Shown here in pieces: positions 32,924 to 43,700 of a stretch of 64,000 bases of DNA. A model generated the notes under the pieces. That model was not told the DNA's origin. It did not search any database and saw only the letters and a list, made by a program, of their open reading frames with translations. How positions within the stretch are numbered: position 1 is the stretch's first letter; every line of letters begins with the position of its first letter. This stretch comes from Streptomyces sp. CNQ-509 (lineage in GTDB: Bacteria > Actinomycetota > Actinomycetes > Streptomycetales > Streptomycetaceae), in the NCBI RefSeq assembly GCF_001011035.1, contig NZ_CP011492.1, positions 5,129,001 to 5,193,000 of the forward strand, given 5' to 3'. The position numbers and the translations under genes were made by a program.

Positions 32924-33178
32924 TCACCAGCCGTCGAAGTCCGGCGTGGTCTGGGCCGGGTGATCCACCCACGCGCCGCTCACCGCGGCCCACACCGTCA
33001 GCGCCACCAGCGCCGCGACGAGCAGCAGCCACACCCCGGACCGCAGCAGCGTCCGGCGGCGCAGCAGACGCCGGCCGCGCGCCGCGGCCAGGTCGGCGAG
33101 CTGCGGCGGCACGGCGGGGTGCGGGCCGTCGAGGAGGTCGCGTACGGCCTGCTCCTTGCGGGCGGTGATCGAGATCAC
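32924..33178 (-). CDS. Small single-TM protein coupled to a sigma-like gene
   Basis: 84 residues from GTG 33178. The N-terminal half is soluble and basic (ISITARKEQAVRDLLDGPHPAVPP, RGRRLLRRRTLLRSG), then one TM helix (VWLLLVAALVALTVWAAVSG) and a short outer tail ending DFDGW. The start overlaps the stop of the sigma-like gene as GTGA, so the two are translated together. A small membrane protein after a sigma-like factor suggests an anti-sigma or tethering role, which is inference. Confidence 0.75.
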   Translation of the reverse strand: MISITARKEQAVRDLLDGPHPAVPPQLADLAAARGRRLLRRRTLLRSGVWLLLVAALVALTVWAAVSGAWVDHPAQTTPDFDGW

Positions 33179-33654
33179 GGCGTCGCCACCTCCCGTCGCG
33201 TACGCCCCGGGGCCGGCGTGTGCCGGCTGAGCATGGCGGCGCTGGCCCGCATCAGTATCTGGTGGACCCGCTCGGGCGGCAGCCCGAGCGCGGCCGCGGT
33301 CTGCTCCTCGGCGACGCCCTCCGACATCCGCAGCACGAGCACCAGCCGCTCCTGCGGCGACAGCCGGTCGAGCAGGCCGCCGGAGGTGCGCCGGTAGCGC
33401 CAGGCGGTCTGCGCGTAGCGGGCGACGAGCTGCTGCCGCGCGGTCTCGTACGGATCCTCGCCGCGCAGCCGGTCCCAGCGGGCGTACGTACGGGCCAGGG
33501 CCTGGGTCAGCAGCCGTTCGGCCTGCGGGGCGGCGTCCGGCGGTTCGGCGGTGAGCAGTTGGGCGGCATGCAACAGCCGGCCGGCCGCGCCCGCGCAGAA
33601 GGTCTCGAACTCCAGGGCACGGCGGCGCTGTTGTGCCGAGCGCCGCTGACGCAC
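33175..33654 (-). CDS. Sigma-factor-like protein with region 4 but no clear region 2
   Basis: 159 residues from GTG 33654, with GGGAG 7 nt upstream. The C-terminal half matches sigma-70 region 4: LDRLSPQERLVLVLRMSEGVAEEQTAAALGLPPERVHQILMRA. The N-terminal half (EFETFCAGAAGRLLHAAQLL, AERLLTQALARTYARWDRL) resembles the SigE-like subfamily start (FxxFV..., LLQTALxRxYxRW) with a weakened region 2. It is upstream of and coupled to the TM protein gene. It may be a degenerate ECF factor or a regulator using only the region-4 fold. Confidence 0.8.
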   Translation of the reverse strand: MRQRRSAQQRRRALEFETFCAGAAGRLLHAAQLLTAEPPDAAPQAERLLTQALARTYARWDRLRGEDPYETARQQLVARYAQTAWRYRRTSGGLLDRLSPQERLVLVLRMSEGVAEEQTAAALGLPPERVHQILMRASAAMLSRHTPAPGRTRREVATP

Positions 33655-33753
33655 AGCGCTGCTCCCTTCACCGCCCTCGAACCAATAGGACGGCAGCCGG
33701 GCGCCGGGGTCAAGACGTCGGCGGCAAGGAACGCCGGCAGAGACCTGATGTCG

Positions 33754-34356
33754 TCAGCCGTCCCCGTCCCCGTCCCCGTCCCGCGGGCCGCCCAGGCCGT
33801 CCCGCTCCGCGCTCCCCTCCCTGCTCTCCTCTCCGTTCCCCTCCCCGTCCTGCCGGCCGGACTGCCGGCCCTCCTGCTGCCCGGCGTTGGCCTGCGAGAC
33901 CGAGGTGTTGAACCGCGTGAGCAGGGTGCAGAACGTGGCCCGCTCCATCGGCGTCCAGTCGGCGGTCAGCCGTGCGACCAGCTCGCGCCGCGAATCCTGC
34001 ACCTCGTGCAGCCGCGCCCTGCCGAGCGGCGTCAGCTCCAGCACGACCGCGCGGCCGTCCTCGGGGTGGGTGGCGCGCTTGACCAGCCCGCCGTCGACGA
34101 GCGGCGCGACCTGCCGGGTCACGGTCGAGGAGTCGATGCCCATGCCGGCGGCGAGGGCCTTGACGCCCGTGGGGCCGTGCTGTTCCAGGCGGTTGAGCAG
34201 CAGGTAGGCGGCGCGGTCCATCGTGTTGCGCATCTGCCCGGCGCCGGCGAGGCGCGTCTGCTCGGCGCGGCGGGCGAAGACGGCCAGCTGATGCTGCAGA
34301 TCGTTCAGCAGGTCGGCCGGTGCCGGGGTGTCGGTGGGAGAAGGGGGGGAGGGCAT
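33754..34356 (-). CDS. MarR-family transcriptional regulator
   Basis: 200 residues. The MarR winged helix covers about 45-125: RAAYLLLNRLEQHGPTGVKALA, GIDSSTVTRQVAPLVDGGLVKRATHPEDGRAVVLELTPLG. The dimerisation helices flank it. The last 40 residues are a low-complexity Gly/Glu/Asp/Gln tail ending in a GDGDGDG run encoded by a GTCCCC-type microsatellite, so its length may vary between strains. It is divergent from ilvA and may control a gene outside this pair. Confidence 0.9.
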   Translation of the reverse strand: MPSPPSPTDTPAPADLLNDLQHQLAVFARRAEQTRLAGAGQMRNTMDRAAYLLLNRLEQHGPTGVKALAAGMGIDSSTVTRQVAPLVDGGLVKRATHPEDGRAVVLELTPLGRARLHEVQDSRRELVARLTADWTPMERATFCTLLTRFNTSVSQANAGQQEGRQSGRQDGEGNGEESREGSAERDGLGGPRDGDGDGDG

Positions 34357-34556
34357 GGACGGTGCTCACTTCGTGAGGACGTTCACTGGCTGCGGATCTG
34401 GCTGCCGCCGCGGACACGGCGGCAGGGTCTGCGGGCGGGTGACTGCGGATACGGGGGCGGGCACGGACACGGGCGCGGGTCGGTCCGTAGGACAGGGGCG
34501 AACATGTGGATTCGAACTGGGCCACAGATTACGCGGCCCCGCCGTGTGCCGTACGA

Positions 34557-34584
34557 CCTGTGGAAAACCCCCTGTGGAAAACCC
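34557..34584. repeat. Perfect 14-bp tandem repeat upstream of ilvA
   Basis: CCTGTGGAAAACCC occurs twice head to tail (34557-34570 and 34571-34584), 30 bp before the ilvA ATG. TGTGGAAAA is one base from a consensus DnaA box. It could be a regulatory repeat; the function is not established. Confidence 0.6.
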
Positions 34585-34614
34585 GGCGCCATCTCAGCGT
34601 GCGAGACTGTGGCC

Positions 34615-35838
34615 ATGAGCGCAGCCGCGGCCGGTGCCGTCAGCCTGGACGACGTTCGCGACGCACAGAACATCCTCGCAGGCATCGCGCGGGTCACTGC
34701 GCTGGAGGGCAGCAGGTTCCTCTCCCGGCTGGTCGACGCGCCCGTCCATCTGAAGTGCGAGAACCTCCAGCGGACCGGTTCCTTCAAGCTCCGCGGCGCC
34801 TACGTGCGCATCGCCGGGCTCGGCGAGGGGCAGCGCCACCGGGGCGTGGTCGCCGCCAGCGCCGGGAACCACGCGCAGGGCGTCGCCCTGGCCGCGTCGC
34901 TGCTGGGCGTGCGCTCGACCGTCTTCATGCCGGTCGGCGCCCCGCTGCCCAAGGTCGCCGCGACGCTGGACTACGGCGCGGACGTCCGGCTGCACGGGCA
35001 GGTCGTCGACGAGACGCTGGAGGCGGCGGAGTCGTACGCCGCGGCGACCGGCGCCGTCCTCATCCACCCCTTCGACCACCCCGACGTGGTGGCGGGCCAG
35101 GGCACGGTCGGCCTGGAGGTGCTGGAGCAGTGCCCCGAGGTGTCGACGATCGTGGTGGGGATCGGCGGGGGCGGTCTGGCGGCCGGCATCGCGGTGGCAG
35201 TGAAGGCGGTCCGGCCCGACGTGCGGATCGTCGGCGTGCAGGCGGAGGACGCGGCGGCGTACCCGCCCTCGCTCGCCGCGGGGCGGCCGGTGGCGCTGGA
35301 GTCGTTCGGGACGATGGCGGACGGCATCCAGGTCGGCAAGCCGGGCGACGTCCCCTTCAAAATCATTGGCGAGTACGTGGACGAGGTGCGTACGGTCTCC
35401 GAGGACGCGCTGTCCGCCGCGGTACTGCTGTGCCTGGAGCGGGCGAAGCTGGTCGTCGAGCCGGCCGGAGCGGCTCCGGTCGCCGCCCTGCTGTCCGATC
35501 CGGAGACCTTCGGGGGCGGTCCGGTGGTGGCGGTGCTCTCCGGCGGGAACGTCGATCCGCTGCTCGTCCAGCGCATCCTCCGGCACGGCATGGCGGCGGC
35601 GGGGAGGTACCTTTCGCTGCGGCTGCGCGTGACCGACCGCCCGGGGGTGCTCGCGACGCTGCTGGGGGTGTTGTCAGAGGCGGACGCTAACGTCCTCGAC
35701 GTGAGCCACGTGCGGACGGATCCGCGCCTCGGGCTCACGGAGGCCGAAGTCGAGCTACAGCTGGAGACGAAGGGGCGGGAGCACTGTGATCGGGTGCTCG
35801 CTGCGCTCCGGAAAGCCGGGTACACGGTGACTGCCTGA
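34615..35838 (+). CDS. ilvA: Threonine ammonia-lyase with C-terminal ACT domain
   Basis: 407 residues. It converts L-threonine to 2-oxobutyrate and ammonia, the first step to isoleucine. The PLP lysine is in QRTGSFKLRGAY, the phosphate-binding loop is GIGGGGLAAG, and SAGNHAQGVA is typical of the family. Residues from about 335 form a single ACT-like domain (LSLRLRVTDRPGVLATLL). The single short regulatory domain resembles the catabolic or single-ACT type, so strong isoleucine feedback is not assured. The start is ATG 34615, with no obvious ribosome site. Confidence 0.93.
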   Translation: MSAAAAGAVSLDDVRDAQNILAGIARVTALEGSRFLSRLVDAPVHLKCENLQRTGSFKLRGAYVRIAGLGEGQRHRGVVAASAGNHAQGVALAASLLGVRSTVFMPVGAPLPKVAATLDYGADVRLHGQVVDETLEAAESYAAATGAVLIHPFDHPDVVAGQGTVGLEVLEQCPEVSTIVVGIGGGGLAAGIAVAVKAVRPDVRIVGVQAEDAAAYPPSLAAGRPVALESFGTMADGIQVGKPGDVPFKIIGEYVDEVRTVSEDALSAAVLLCLERAKLVVEPAGAAPVAALLSDPETFGGGPVVAVLSGGNVDPLLVQRILRHGMAAAGRYLSLRLRVTDRPGVLATLLGVLSEADANVLDVSHVRTDPRLGLTEAEVELQLETKGREHCDRVLAALRKAGYTVTA

Positions 35839-36043
35839 CACACACGAGTACGACGAGCACGAAGCGCTGCCCGACGCCCACCGTGCCCCGCGGGCATCAC
35901 GCGTCACGCAGCGCCCCCGCGTACGACGCACCGGACGCGCGCCGCGGCGCCGCTGCCCCGGCCCGTACGCAACGAGGCGCAGAGGCGCACACACCCCCTC
36001 AGCCCACTGTTCACCCACCTCTCACGGCTCTGGCACTCGCGAC
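35839..36043. other. Intergenic region after ilvA, no gene seen
   Basis: The first part of a 331-bp gap between codirectional genes. It is GC-rich, and no ORF with coding character or strong hairpin was noted. The promoter and operator of the ABC operon begin at 36044. Confidence 0.6.
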
Positions 36044-36072
36044 TTGACGCGATATATCGCGTGTTCTATTCT
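36044..36072 (+). promoter_or_regulatory. Promoter with embedded 16-bp palindromic operator for the DrrAB-like operon
   Basis: TTGACG (36044-36049) and TATTCT (36067-36072) are spaced 17 bp, a good vegetative promoter. ACGCGATATATCGCGT (36047-36062) is a perfect 16-bp palindrome covering the -35 edge and spacer, so a dimeric repressor would exclude polymerase. No regulator gene is adjacent; PadR- or TetR-type regulators often control such transporters. Confidence 0.7.
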
Positions 36073-36169
36073 CCTGCTGTTGTCCGCCCGTCCGCCTATG
36101 TCTGACATTTGTTGAGAAGTGCCGCCAGACCGTCCACCACCGACTTCCATCCAACCTGGGGAGATCTCT

Positions 36170-37185
<1,016 letters not shown>

Positions 37186-37189
<4 letters not shown>

Positions 37190-38043
37190 CCGCCTCGACC
37201 GCCCCGGCGCGCCCGGGCCCCACGGCGCCGCCGGCTCTGGGGGGTGTCGGCCAGTCCGCCCGCGACTCAATGGTCGTCGCCAAGCGCAACCTGCTCCGGA
37301 TGTCCCGGATCCCGGAAGTCGTCATCTTCGGCCTGATCCAGCCGATCATGTTCGTGGTGCTGTTCTCGTACGTGTTCGGCGGCTCGATGAACGTCGGCGG
37401 CAGCACGGACTCCGACGTGTACCGCGAGTTCCTGATGGCCGGCATCTTCGCCCAGACCGTCACCTTTGCCACGGCGGGTGCCGGCGCCGGCATAGCCGAG
37501 GACATGCACAAGGGGCTCATCGACCGCTTCCGGTCGCTGCCGATGGCCCGCGGCGCGGTCCTCACCGGCCGTACGCTGGCCGACCTGGTGCAGACCGCGC
37601 TGACGCTGGTGGTGCTGGCGCTCGTCGCCGCGCTGGTCGGCTGGCGGTTCCACGAGGGCCTGCCGAAGGCGCTGGCCGCGTTCGCCCTGCTGCTCCTGCT
37701 GGGCTACGCCTTCACCTGGGTCGGGGCGCTCATCGGGCTGTCGGTGCGTACGCCCGAGGCGGCCACGTCCGGCGGGCTGGTCTGGCTGTTCCCGGTGACG
37801 TTCGTCTCGAACGCCTTCGTGGACTCCAGCAGAATGACGCCCTGGCTGCAGCACATCGCCGACTGGAACCCCTTCAGCGCGACCGTGCAGGCCTGCCGCG
37901 AGCTCTTCGGCAACCCGGGCGTCAGCCCGTCCGACGCCTGGCCGATGCAGCACCCGGTGCTGGCCTCGCTGATCTACTCGGTCGCCATCATCGCGCTCTT
38001 CCGCACGCTGGCGGTGCGGAAGTACCGCAACTCCGCCGGGTAA
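37186..38043 (+). CDS. DrrB-like ABC-2 transporter permease
   Basis: 285 residues with six predicted TM helices: about 45-66, 80-105, 128-155, 160-185, 192-210 and 255-275. The ABC-2 family signature around EDMHKGLIDRFRSLPMARGAVLTGR and the conserved PF-type segment ADWNPFSATVQACRELFGNP are visible. The start is GTG 37186, overlapping the ATPase stop. It forms the membrane channel of the exporter with the preceding ATPase. Confidence 0.92.
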
Positions 38044-38062
38044 CGCGCCCCGCGGCGCACGT

Positions 38063-38106
38063 CGAAGCCCCCGGTCGGGGAACCTCGGTTCCCTCCGGGG
38101 GCTTCG
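38063..38106. terminator. Bidirectional terminator between DrrB-like gene and greA
   Basis: CGAAGCCCCC (38063-38072) pairs with GGGGGCTTCG (38097-38106). The loop contains a smaller GAACC/GGTTC hairpin. It lies between convergent genes. Confidence 0.75.
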
Positions 38107-38133
38107 CGATGGGCTGCTGCCTCCGACGCGCGG

Positions 38134-38631
38134 TCAGGCTGCGTACGGCTTGGCGTTGAGGATCGTCACCATGGCCTTCTTGCCGTTCGGCAACTCGTAG
38201 CTCGCCTCCTCGCCGACCTTCTTGCCGTTGACTCCCATGCCCAGCGGCGACTGCGGCGAGTACGTCTCGACGTCCCCGCTCGCGTACTCCCGGGAGGCCA
38301 TCAGGAAGGTGAGGGTGTCGCTCTCGTCGCCGTCGAAGGCGATCGTGACGACCATCCCGGGCTCGACGACACCGTCGTCCGGCGGGGCCTCGCCGACCTT
38401 CGCGTTCTCGAGAAGTTGCTGAAGCTGGCGGACGCGCAGCTCCTGCTTGCCCTGCTCCTCCTTGGCCGCGTGATACCCGCCGTTCTCCCGCAGGTCACCC
38501 TCCTCGCGAGCCGCCTCGATCTTCTTGGCGATCTCGGTGCGTGCGGGACCCGACAGGTGCTCCAGCTCGGCCTTGAGCTGGTCATACGCCGCCTGGGTCA
38601 GCCAGGTGACGTTGTCGCTGGTCTGGGTCAC
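38134..38631 (-). CDS. greA: Transcription elongation factor GreA
   Basis: 165 residues. It rescues backtracked RNA polymerase by stimulating transcript cleavage. The N-terminal coiled coil has AREEGDLRENGGYHAAKEEQ with the acidic tip, and the C-terminal FKBP-like domain has SPLGMGVNGKKVGEEASY. The start is GTG 38631 with GGAG upstream; extending to ATG 38754 adds non-homologous sequence, and 165 residues is the usual Streptomyces length. It is a single gene. Confidence 0.95.
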   Translation of the reverse strand: MTQTSDNVTWLTQAAYDQLKAELEHLSGPARTEIAKKIEAAREEGDLRENGGYHAAKEEQGKQELRVRQLQQLLENAKVGEAPPDDGVVEPGMVVTIAFDGDESDTLTFLMASREYASGDVETYSPQSPLGMGVNGKKVGEEASYELPNGKKAMVTILNAKPYAA

Positions 38632-38777
38632 AGGTGCTCCTTGTCGGTGGTGGTTCTGGTGCTGGGGGAACTTCTCATGCGTCTGTGATGCAGCAATCGC
38701 CCTACCCAGAAGAATTGCGCCTTCGTGGGTGGGGCGAAACCACGATCGTAACAATTCCGGCAGCGAGACGGCGACTG

Positions 38778-39188
38778 TTATCGCTCGTCGGCCGCCTTGC
38801 AGCCGACGAGCTCGGCGTTGGTGCCGCGCTCCGTGGTCCGGATCGACACCACGGTGTCGACGCGGGTCTTCGGCTCGTCGATGCGCACGTCGCGCACGCC
38901 GACCTCGGACTTGTCCGCTGCCAGCGAACGCAGCGTGCAGACGGCGTCGACGTCGGACTTCTTGCGGACCTCAAGGTGCGCTTGGACCTCGGTGTCGGAC
39001 ATCACCTGGAAGCGGATCAGCTCCCCGGACGCCTTCGAACCGGCCGTCGCGTCGACAGCGCCCCAGGCCACGAAGGTGAGCAGGGCCGCGCCGAGCACGG
39101 CGCCGACGACCTTCAGCCGCCGGTCGGCACGGGCGTCGGCCGAGCGGCCGTAACGGCCCTCGGGCAGCGTTCGGGGCGCACCGGCCAT
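38778..39188 (-). CDS. DUF4307-family membrane protein
   Basis: 136 residues. A basic cytoplasmic N-terminus (LPEGRYGRSADARADRRLK) precedes one TM helix (VVGAVLGAALLTFVAWGAVDA) and an extracytoplasmic beta-rich domain with two cysteines (AVCTLRSL and ELVGCKAA). This is the layout of DUF4307, a conserved actinobacterial family found next to mca. GGGAGGG precedes ATG 39188. It is divergent from mca, with 112 bp between starts. Function unknown. Confidence 0.88.
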   Translation of the reverse strand: MAGAPRTLPEGRYGRSADARADRRLKVVGAVLGAALLTFVAWGAVDATAGSKASGELIRFQVMSDTEVQAHLEVRKKSDVDAVCTLRSLAADKSEVGVRDVRIDEPKTRVDTVVSIRTTERGTNAELVGCKAADER

Positions 39189-39300
39189 GATGGTCCCTCC
39201 CGGCAGAGCGGCTGGCTGCGGCTGACGGCGGAATGAATTGTCAGTCCGCTCAGTCACTATAGAAGCCGGCCTAGACGACCTGTTACCGAGGATTGAATCT

Positions 39301-40173
39301 GTGAGCGATGACCTGCGGCTGATGGCCGTCCACGCACACCCCGACGACGAGTCGAGCAAGGGTGCGGCCACCATGGCCAAGTACGTCTCGGAGGGCGTCG
39401 AGGTCCTGGTCGCCACCTGCACGGGAGGCGAGCGGGGGTCGATCCTGAACCCGAAGCTTCAGGGCGATGCCTTCATCGAGAAGAACATGCACGAGGTACG
39501 GCGCAAGGAGATGGCCGAGGCGCGGGAGATCCTCGGTGTGAAGCAGGCGTGGCTGGGGTTCGTCGACTCCGGGCTGCCGGAGGGGGACCCGCTGCCGCCG
39601 CTTCCGGAGGGCTGCTTCGCGCTGCAGGATGTCGACGAGGCGGCGGAGGCACTCGTCCGGCTGATCCGTGAGTTCAAGCCGCAGGTCATCACGACCTACG
39701 ACGAGAACGGCGGCTATCCGCACCCCGACCACATCATGACCCACAAGATCACGATGGCCGCCTTCGAGGCCGCCGGCGACCCCGCGCGCTACCCGGACGC
39801 GGGCGAGCCCTGGCAGCCGCTGAAGGTCTACTACAACCAGGGCTTCAACCGGCCGCGGACCGTCGCGCTGCACGAGGCGATGCTCGCGCGCGGGCTGGAG
39901 TCGCCGTACGGGGAGTGGCTGGAGCGGTGGAAGGAGTTCGAGCGCAAGGAGCGCACGATCACGACGTACGTGCCGTGCGCCGACTTCTTCGCGATCCGCG
40001 ACAAGGCGCTGATCGCGCACGCGACGCAGATCGACCCCGACGGGCCGTTCTTCAAGATCCCCATGGAGGTCCAGCAGGAGGTCTGGCCCACCGAGGAGTA
40101 CGAGCTGGCGAAGTCGCTCGTGGATACTTCCCTCCCCGAGGACGACCTCTTCGCCGGCATCCGCGACAATTGA
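39301..40173 (+). CDS. mca: Mycothiol S-conjugate amidase
   Basis: 290 residues. It cleaves mycothiol conjugates of toxins to mercapturic acids for export, and is a marker of actinomycetes. The LmbE-type zinc motif is HAHPDDESSKGAAT; GGERGSILNPKLQG and GGYPHPDHIMTH hold further active-site residues. The start is GTG 39301 (SDDLRLMAVHAHPDD), which matches the usual N-terminus; a start at 39238 adds unrelated residues. A TM protein gene follows 4 bp after the stop. Confidence 0.95.
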   Translation: MSDDLRLMAVHAHPDDESSKGAATMAKYVSEGVEVLVATCTGGERGSILNPKLQGDAFIEKNMHEVRRKEMAEAREILGVKQAWLGFVDSGLPEGDPLPPLPEGCFALQDVDEAAEALVRLIREFKPQVITTYDENGGYPHPDHIMTHKITMAAFEAAGDPARYPDAGEPWQPLKVYYNQGFNRPRTVALHEAMLARGLESPYGEWLERWKEFERKERTITTYVPCADFFAIRDKALIAHATQIDPDGPFFKIPMEVQQEVWPTEEYELAKSLVDTSLPEDDLFAGIRDN

Positions 40174-40177
40174 GCGT

Positions 40178-40588
40178 GTGAACACCACATTGGCTGCCGA
40201 TCTCGTCCCGCTCGCGGAGGAGCTCGACAAGAACAAGGTCACGCCGGGCGTCCTCGGCTTCATCGTCTTCGCGCTTCTCGGCGTCGCGGTGTGGTTCCTG
40301 CTGAAGAGCATGAACCGCCACCTGGGCAAGGTCGACTTCAAGGAGAAGACCGACCGCGGCGACGCCGGCCCCGGCGGCTCCCGTCCGGAGGGCGAGGGCC
40401 CGGGAGACGGGGGCGATCCGCGTGACGACAAGCCCCGCGGGGACGCACCGCGCGGGTCGGCCCCGCGCGGTGACGCGCCCCGCGGCGGCGCCCCGCGCGA
40501 CGACAGCCCCCGCGGCGAGTCACCGCGCACCCCGGCGCCGGCGGAGAGCCCGGCGGCCGACAAGCAGCCGGTCGCCCGCCGCCGCTGA
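40178..40588 (+). CDS. Small TM protein with charged low-complexity tail, cotranscribed with mca
   Basis: 136 residues from GTG 40178. A short outer N-terminus (LAADLVPLAEELDKNKVTPG) is followed by one TM helix (VLGFIVFALLGVAVWFLL) and a cytoplasmic KSMNRHLGKVDFKEK segment. The rest is a disordered tail of PRGDAP/PRGSAP-like repeats. The N-terminal 65 residues look conserved after mca in Streptomyces (from memory); the tail is strain-variable in character. Its start is 4 nt after the mca stop, so translation is probably coupled. Confidence 0.8.
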   Translation: MNTTLAADLVPLAEELDKNKVTPGVLGFIVFALLGVAVWFLLKSMNRHLGKVDFKEKTDRGDAGPGGSRPEGEGPGDGGDPRDDKPRGDAPRGSAPRGDAPRGGAPRDDSPRGESPRTPAPAESPAADKQPVARRR

Positions 40589-40762
40589 CGACGGCGGCGG
40601 GCACGGCCTCCGGGCCGACACGGGCCAGTGGAGCCAAGCCGGGGATCCCGGGCGCGCTCAGCGCCCGGCCACGCCGTCGCCCCTGCCTGAGCGAGGCCGG
40701 TCGCGGCCGGCCTGTGGTCAGCGGCGGGCTTCCGGGCCGCCGGTCAGCCTGCCGGCCGCCGG

Positions 40763-43700
40763 TCAGCCCGCCAGGGCGCCGTCGCCCGCGGGGGCCGCGC
40801 CGTCCAGCGGGACGCCCATGACCTCGCGGGCATGCCGGCTCGGGACCATCCCCAGGCGCCACGCCTGCCAGCCCGTCTCCGGCTCCACGCCACGCTCCAG
40901 CACGAGCTGGAACGTCTCCGCGTAGTCCTCCAGCGCCGGGTCGACCACTCCGCGGCGCCCCGCGGTCACCGTACGCAGCTCGTCCAGCAGCTCCGACAGC
41001 TCCTGCTGTGCCACCGCCGCACCCACCACCGAGCCGCCGGGCGAGGCGAACGGCAGCAGCGTGCAGCGCAGGAACCGGGCCCACGTCGCGCCCCGCCGGT
41101 CGCCGATGCCACCGAACAGGTCTATCGCCGTGTCCACCAGCTCCAGCGCCTGCCCCGCGCGGCCGTTGCCCGCGTCGATCACCGCCAGCTCGATGCAGGA
41201 CCACGCCTCGCCGTGGGCCACACCCACCCGGCGGAAGTCCTGCCTGGCGTCCTGGAGCAACTGCCGGGCGAAGCCGCTGTTGCGCAGCGTGCCGGTCTGC
41301 TCGGCGCGCAGGTCGCGGGTGACCCGCGCGGAGTGGTGCCGCGCGCAGGCCAGCCCGTACACGTCCCGCATGCGGCTGAACATCGAGCGGGACCGCTCCA
41401 GCGCCCGCACCGCCGACTCCCGCTTGCCCGCGCCCTCCTGGGCCTGGCCCAGGTAGTACAGCGTCCAGGCCTCACCGCGCGCGTCGTCGTTCTCCCGGTG
41501 CCGGGCGAGGGCCGCCTTGAGCTGCGTCACGGCAGTGGCCGGGTCGGCGGCGACCAGCCGGGCGCGGGCGAGCTGCGTCATCGCCCAGGCCTCGCCGCGG
41601 CCGTCGCGGGTGCGCGCGTACTGCTCCAGGGCCTCCTCCAACTCCTCCTCGGCTCCCGGGACGTCGCCCATCCGCAGCCGCACCTGGCCGAGCTGGAAGT
41701 GCGCCCATGCCTGGCCGTGCACGCTCTCGCTCTCCTGGTGCAGCGCGAGCGCCTGGTCCAGCAGCGTCAGCGCGTCGCCCAACTGGGCTCGGTCGCGCAG
41801 CACGGCCGCCAGCGCGTGCAGCGTCCAGGCGCGGTCGCCGCGCATGTTCTCGCCCTGCTGCATCTGCAGGGCCTCGCGCAGCTTCGCCTCCGCCTCGCGC
41901 AGGCTGCCCTGCTGCTGCAGGGTGATGCCCAGGTCGCGCAGGGCCCGGGCGGCGCCGGCGGAGTGCTGCGCCTCGCGGTAGAGGTCGACCACGGAGGACA
42001 GCGTGGAGCGGGCCTTGTCCAGCTCGCCGAGCTGCCGGGCGGCGACGCCCGTACGCCACTGGACCGAGCGCATCAGCAGTCCCTGGTCGGCGGCCTTGGT
42101 GAGCTCGTTCAGCTCGCCGAGGCGGTACAGGTCGCCGCGGAGCAGGCAGTAGTCCGCGAGGGCGCCCAGCAGGTGCAGCACGGTGGCCTGGTCTACGCCC
42201 TCGGCGTGCCGCAGGGCGGCGGTGATGAAGCTCTGCTCGTCGTCCAGCCAGCGCAGCGCCGAGTCCAGCGAGGTGAAGCCGTGCGAGCCGAAGCCGTCGG
42301 CGCGGGTCGACGTGCGCCCGTCGACCAGCCGGATCACCGAGTCGGCCAGCTCCGCGTAGCTGCGGATCAGCCGCTCGTGCGCGGCGGCGCGCACCTCGGG
42401 GTCCTCCTCGTCGAGCAGCCGGGCGTACGCGAAGCGCCGCACCAGGTCGTGCACCCGGAAGCGGGAGCCGCGCACGTGCTCCACCAGCCCGGCGCGGGCC
42501 AGCGCCGTCAGCCGCTTGCCGGCCTCCTCCTCGCCGACGTCGAGGAGCGCGGCGCAGGCCGCCGCTCCCAGGCTCGCCCGGCCGACCAGCGACAGCCGGC
42601 GCAGCAGCGCCCGGGTCGGCTCCGCCAGGTCGCCGTAGCGCAGCCACAGGGCGCGCTCCACCGGGCCCACCGGCCCGTAGGCGTCCAGCGCCTCGGCGAG
42701 CCCGACGAGGCTGCGCCCGTCCAGCGCGGAGCCCGCGATGCGCAGCGCCAGCGGCAGCCCGCCGCAGAGCATCCCGATGCGGTCGGTGGACTGCGCGTCG
42801 TACGGGTCGGCGGAGCGCTGCGCGCCCTCCGTCCCCCGGGCCATGGCGCTCAGCAGCTCCTCGGCGGCGGTCGGCTCCAGGCCCTCGACGGGCATGTGGT
42901 GCACCCAGGCGTCGAGGTCGTCGGGCAGCTCGAGGCGCTCGCGCGAGGTCACCAGCACCAGGCTCTCGGAGCGCTCCGGCACCAGCAGCCTGACCTGCTC
43001 GGCGTCGACCGCGTCGTCCAGCACTATCGATACCGGCAGCGACGTCAGATGCTGGTGGTACAGCTCGATGAGCCGGCGCAACTGCGCGTCGTGTGCCGGG
43101 CGCTCGCGGAACATGAGCTGGTCGCGCGGGGCACCGAGGCGGTTGAGCAGGTGCAGCAGCGCGTCGCGGGTGGGCAGCGGGTCCTCGCCCAGGCTCTCCC
43201 CGCGCAGGTCCACCACCACGGCGGCGCGGAACTGCTCGCGCAGTTGGTGAGCGGCGCGGACCGCGAGCGCGGTGCGCCCGGCGCCGGGCGGGCCGTGCAG
43301 GAGGACGACGGTCGGCTTGGTCTCCGTGCTGGCGCGGCCCTGCTGCACCCACCCGGCGATCTGGGTGAGCTGCGCCTTGCGGCCCACGTACACCGGGGAG
43401 CCCTCGGGCAGTTGGCGGTAGGACTGCTCCAGGGTGGCCCGCTGCCGCGCCTCCTGGCTGCGGTTCCGGCGTGACTGGGGCTCGCGGTCCGTACCCCCGC
43501 CGCCGGCCGTGCTCGGCCGGGGGCGGTCGGCGGCGGGCTCGGCGCGGCTGCCGGTGCGGGTGGCGGCCGAGATCATCCGCTGCTGGTCGAAGAAGGGCCG
43601 CACGCCGCGCAGCTCCAGCGCCGTCAGCCACTGCAGCCGGAGCTGCTCCGGGCCGCCGGGCTGACGGGCGGCGCCCGAGCGCGTGTTGCCCGAGAGCCAG

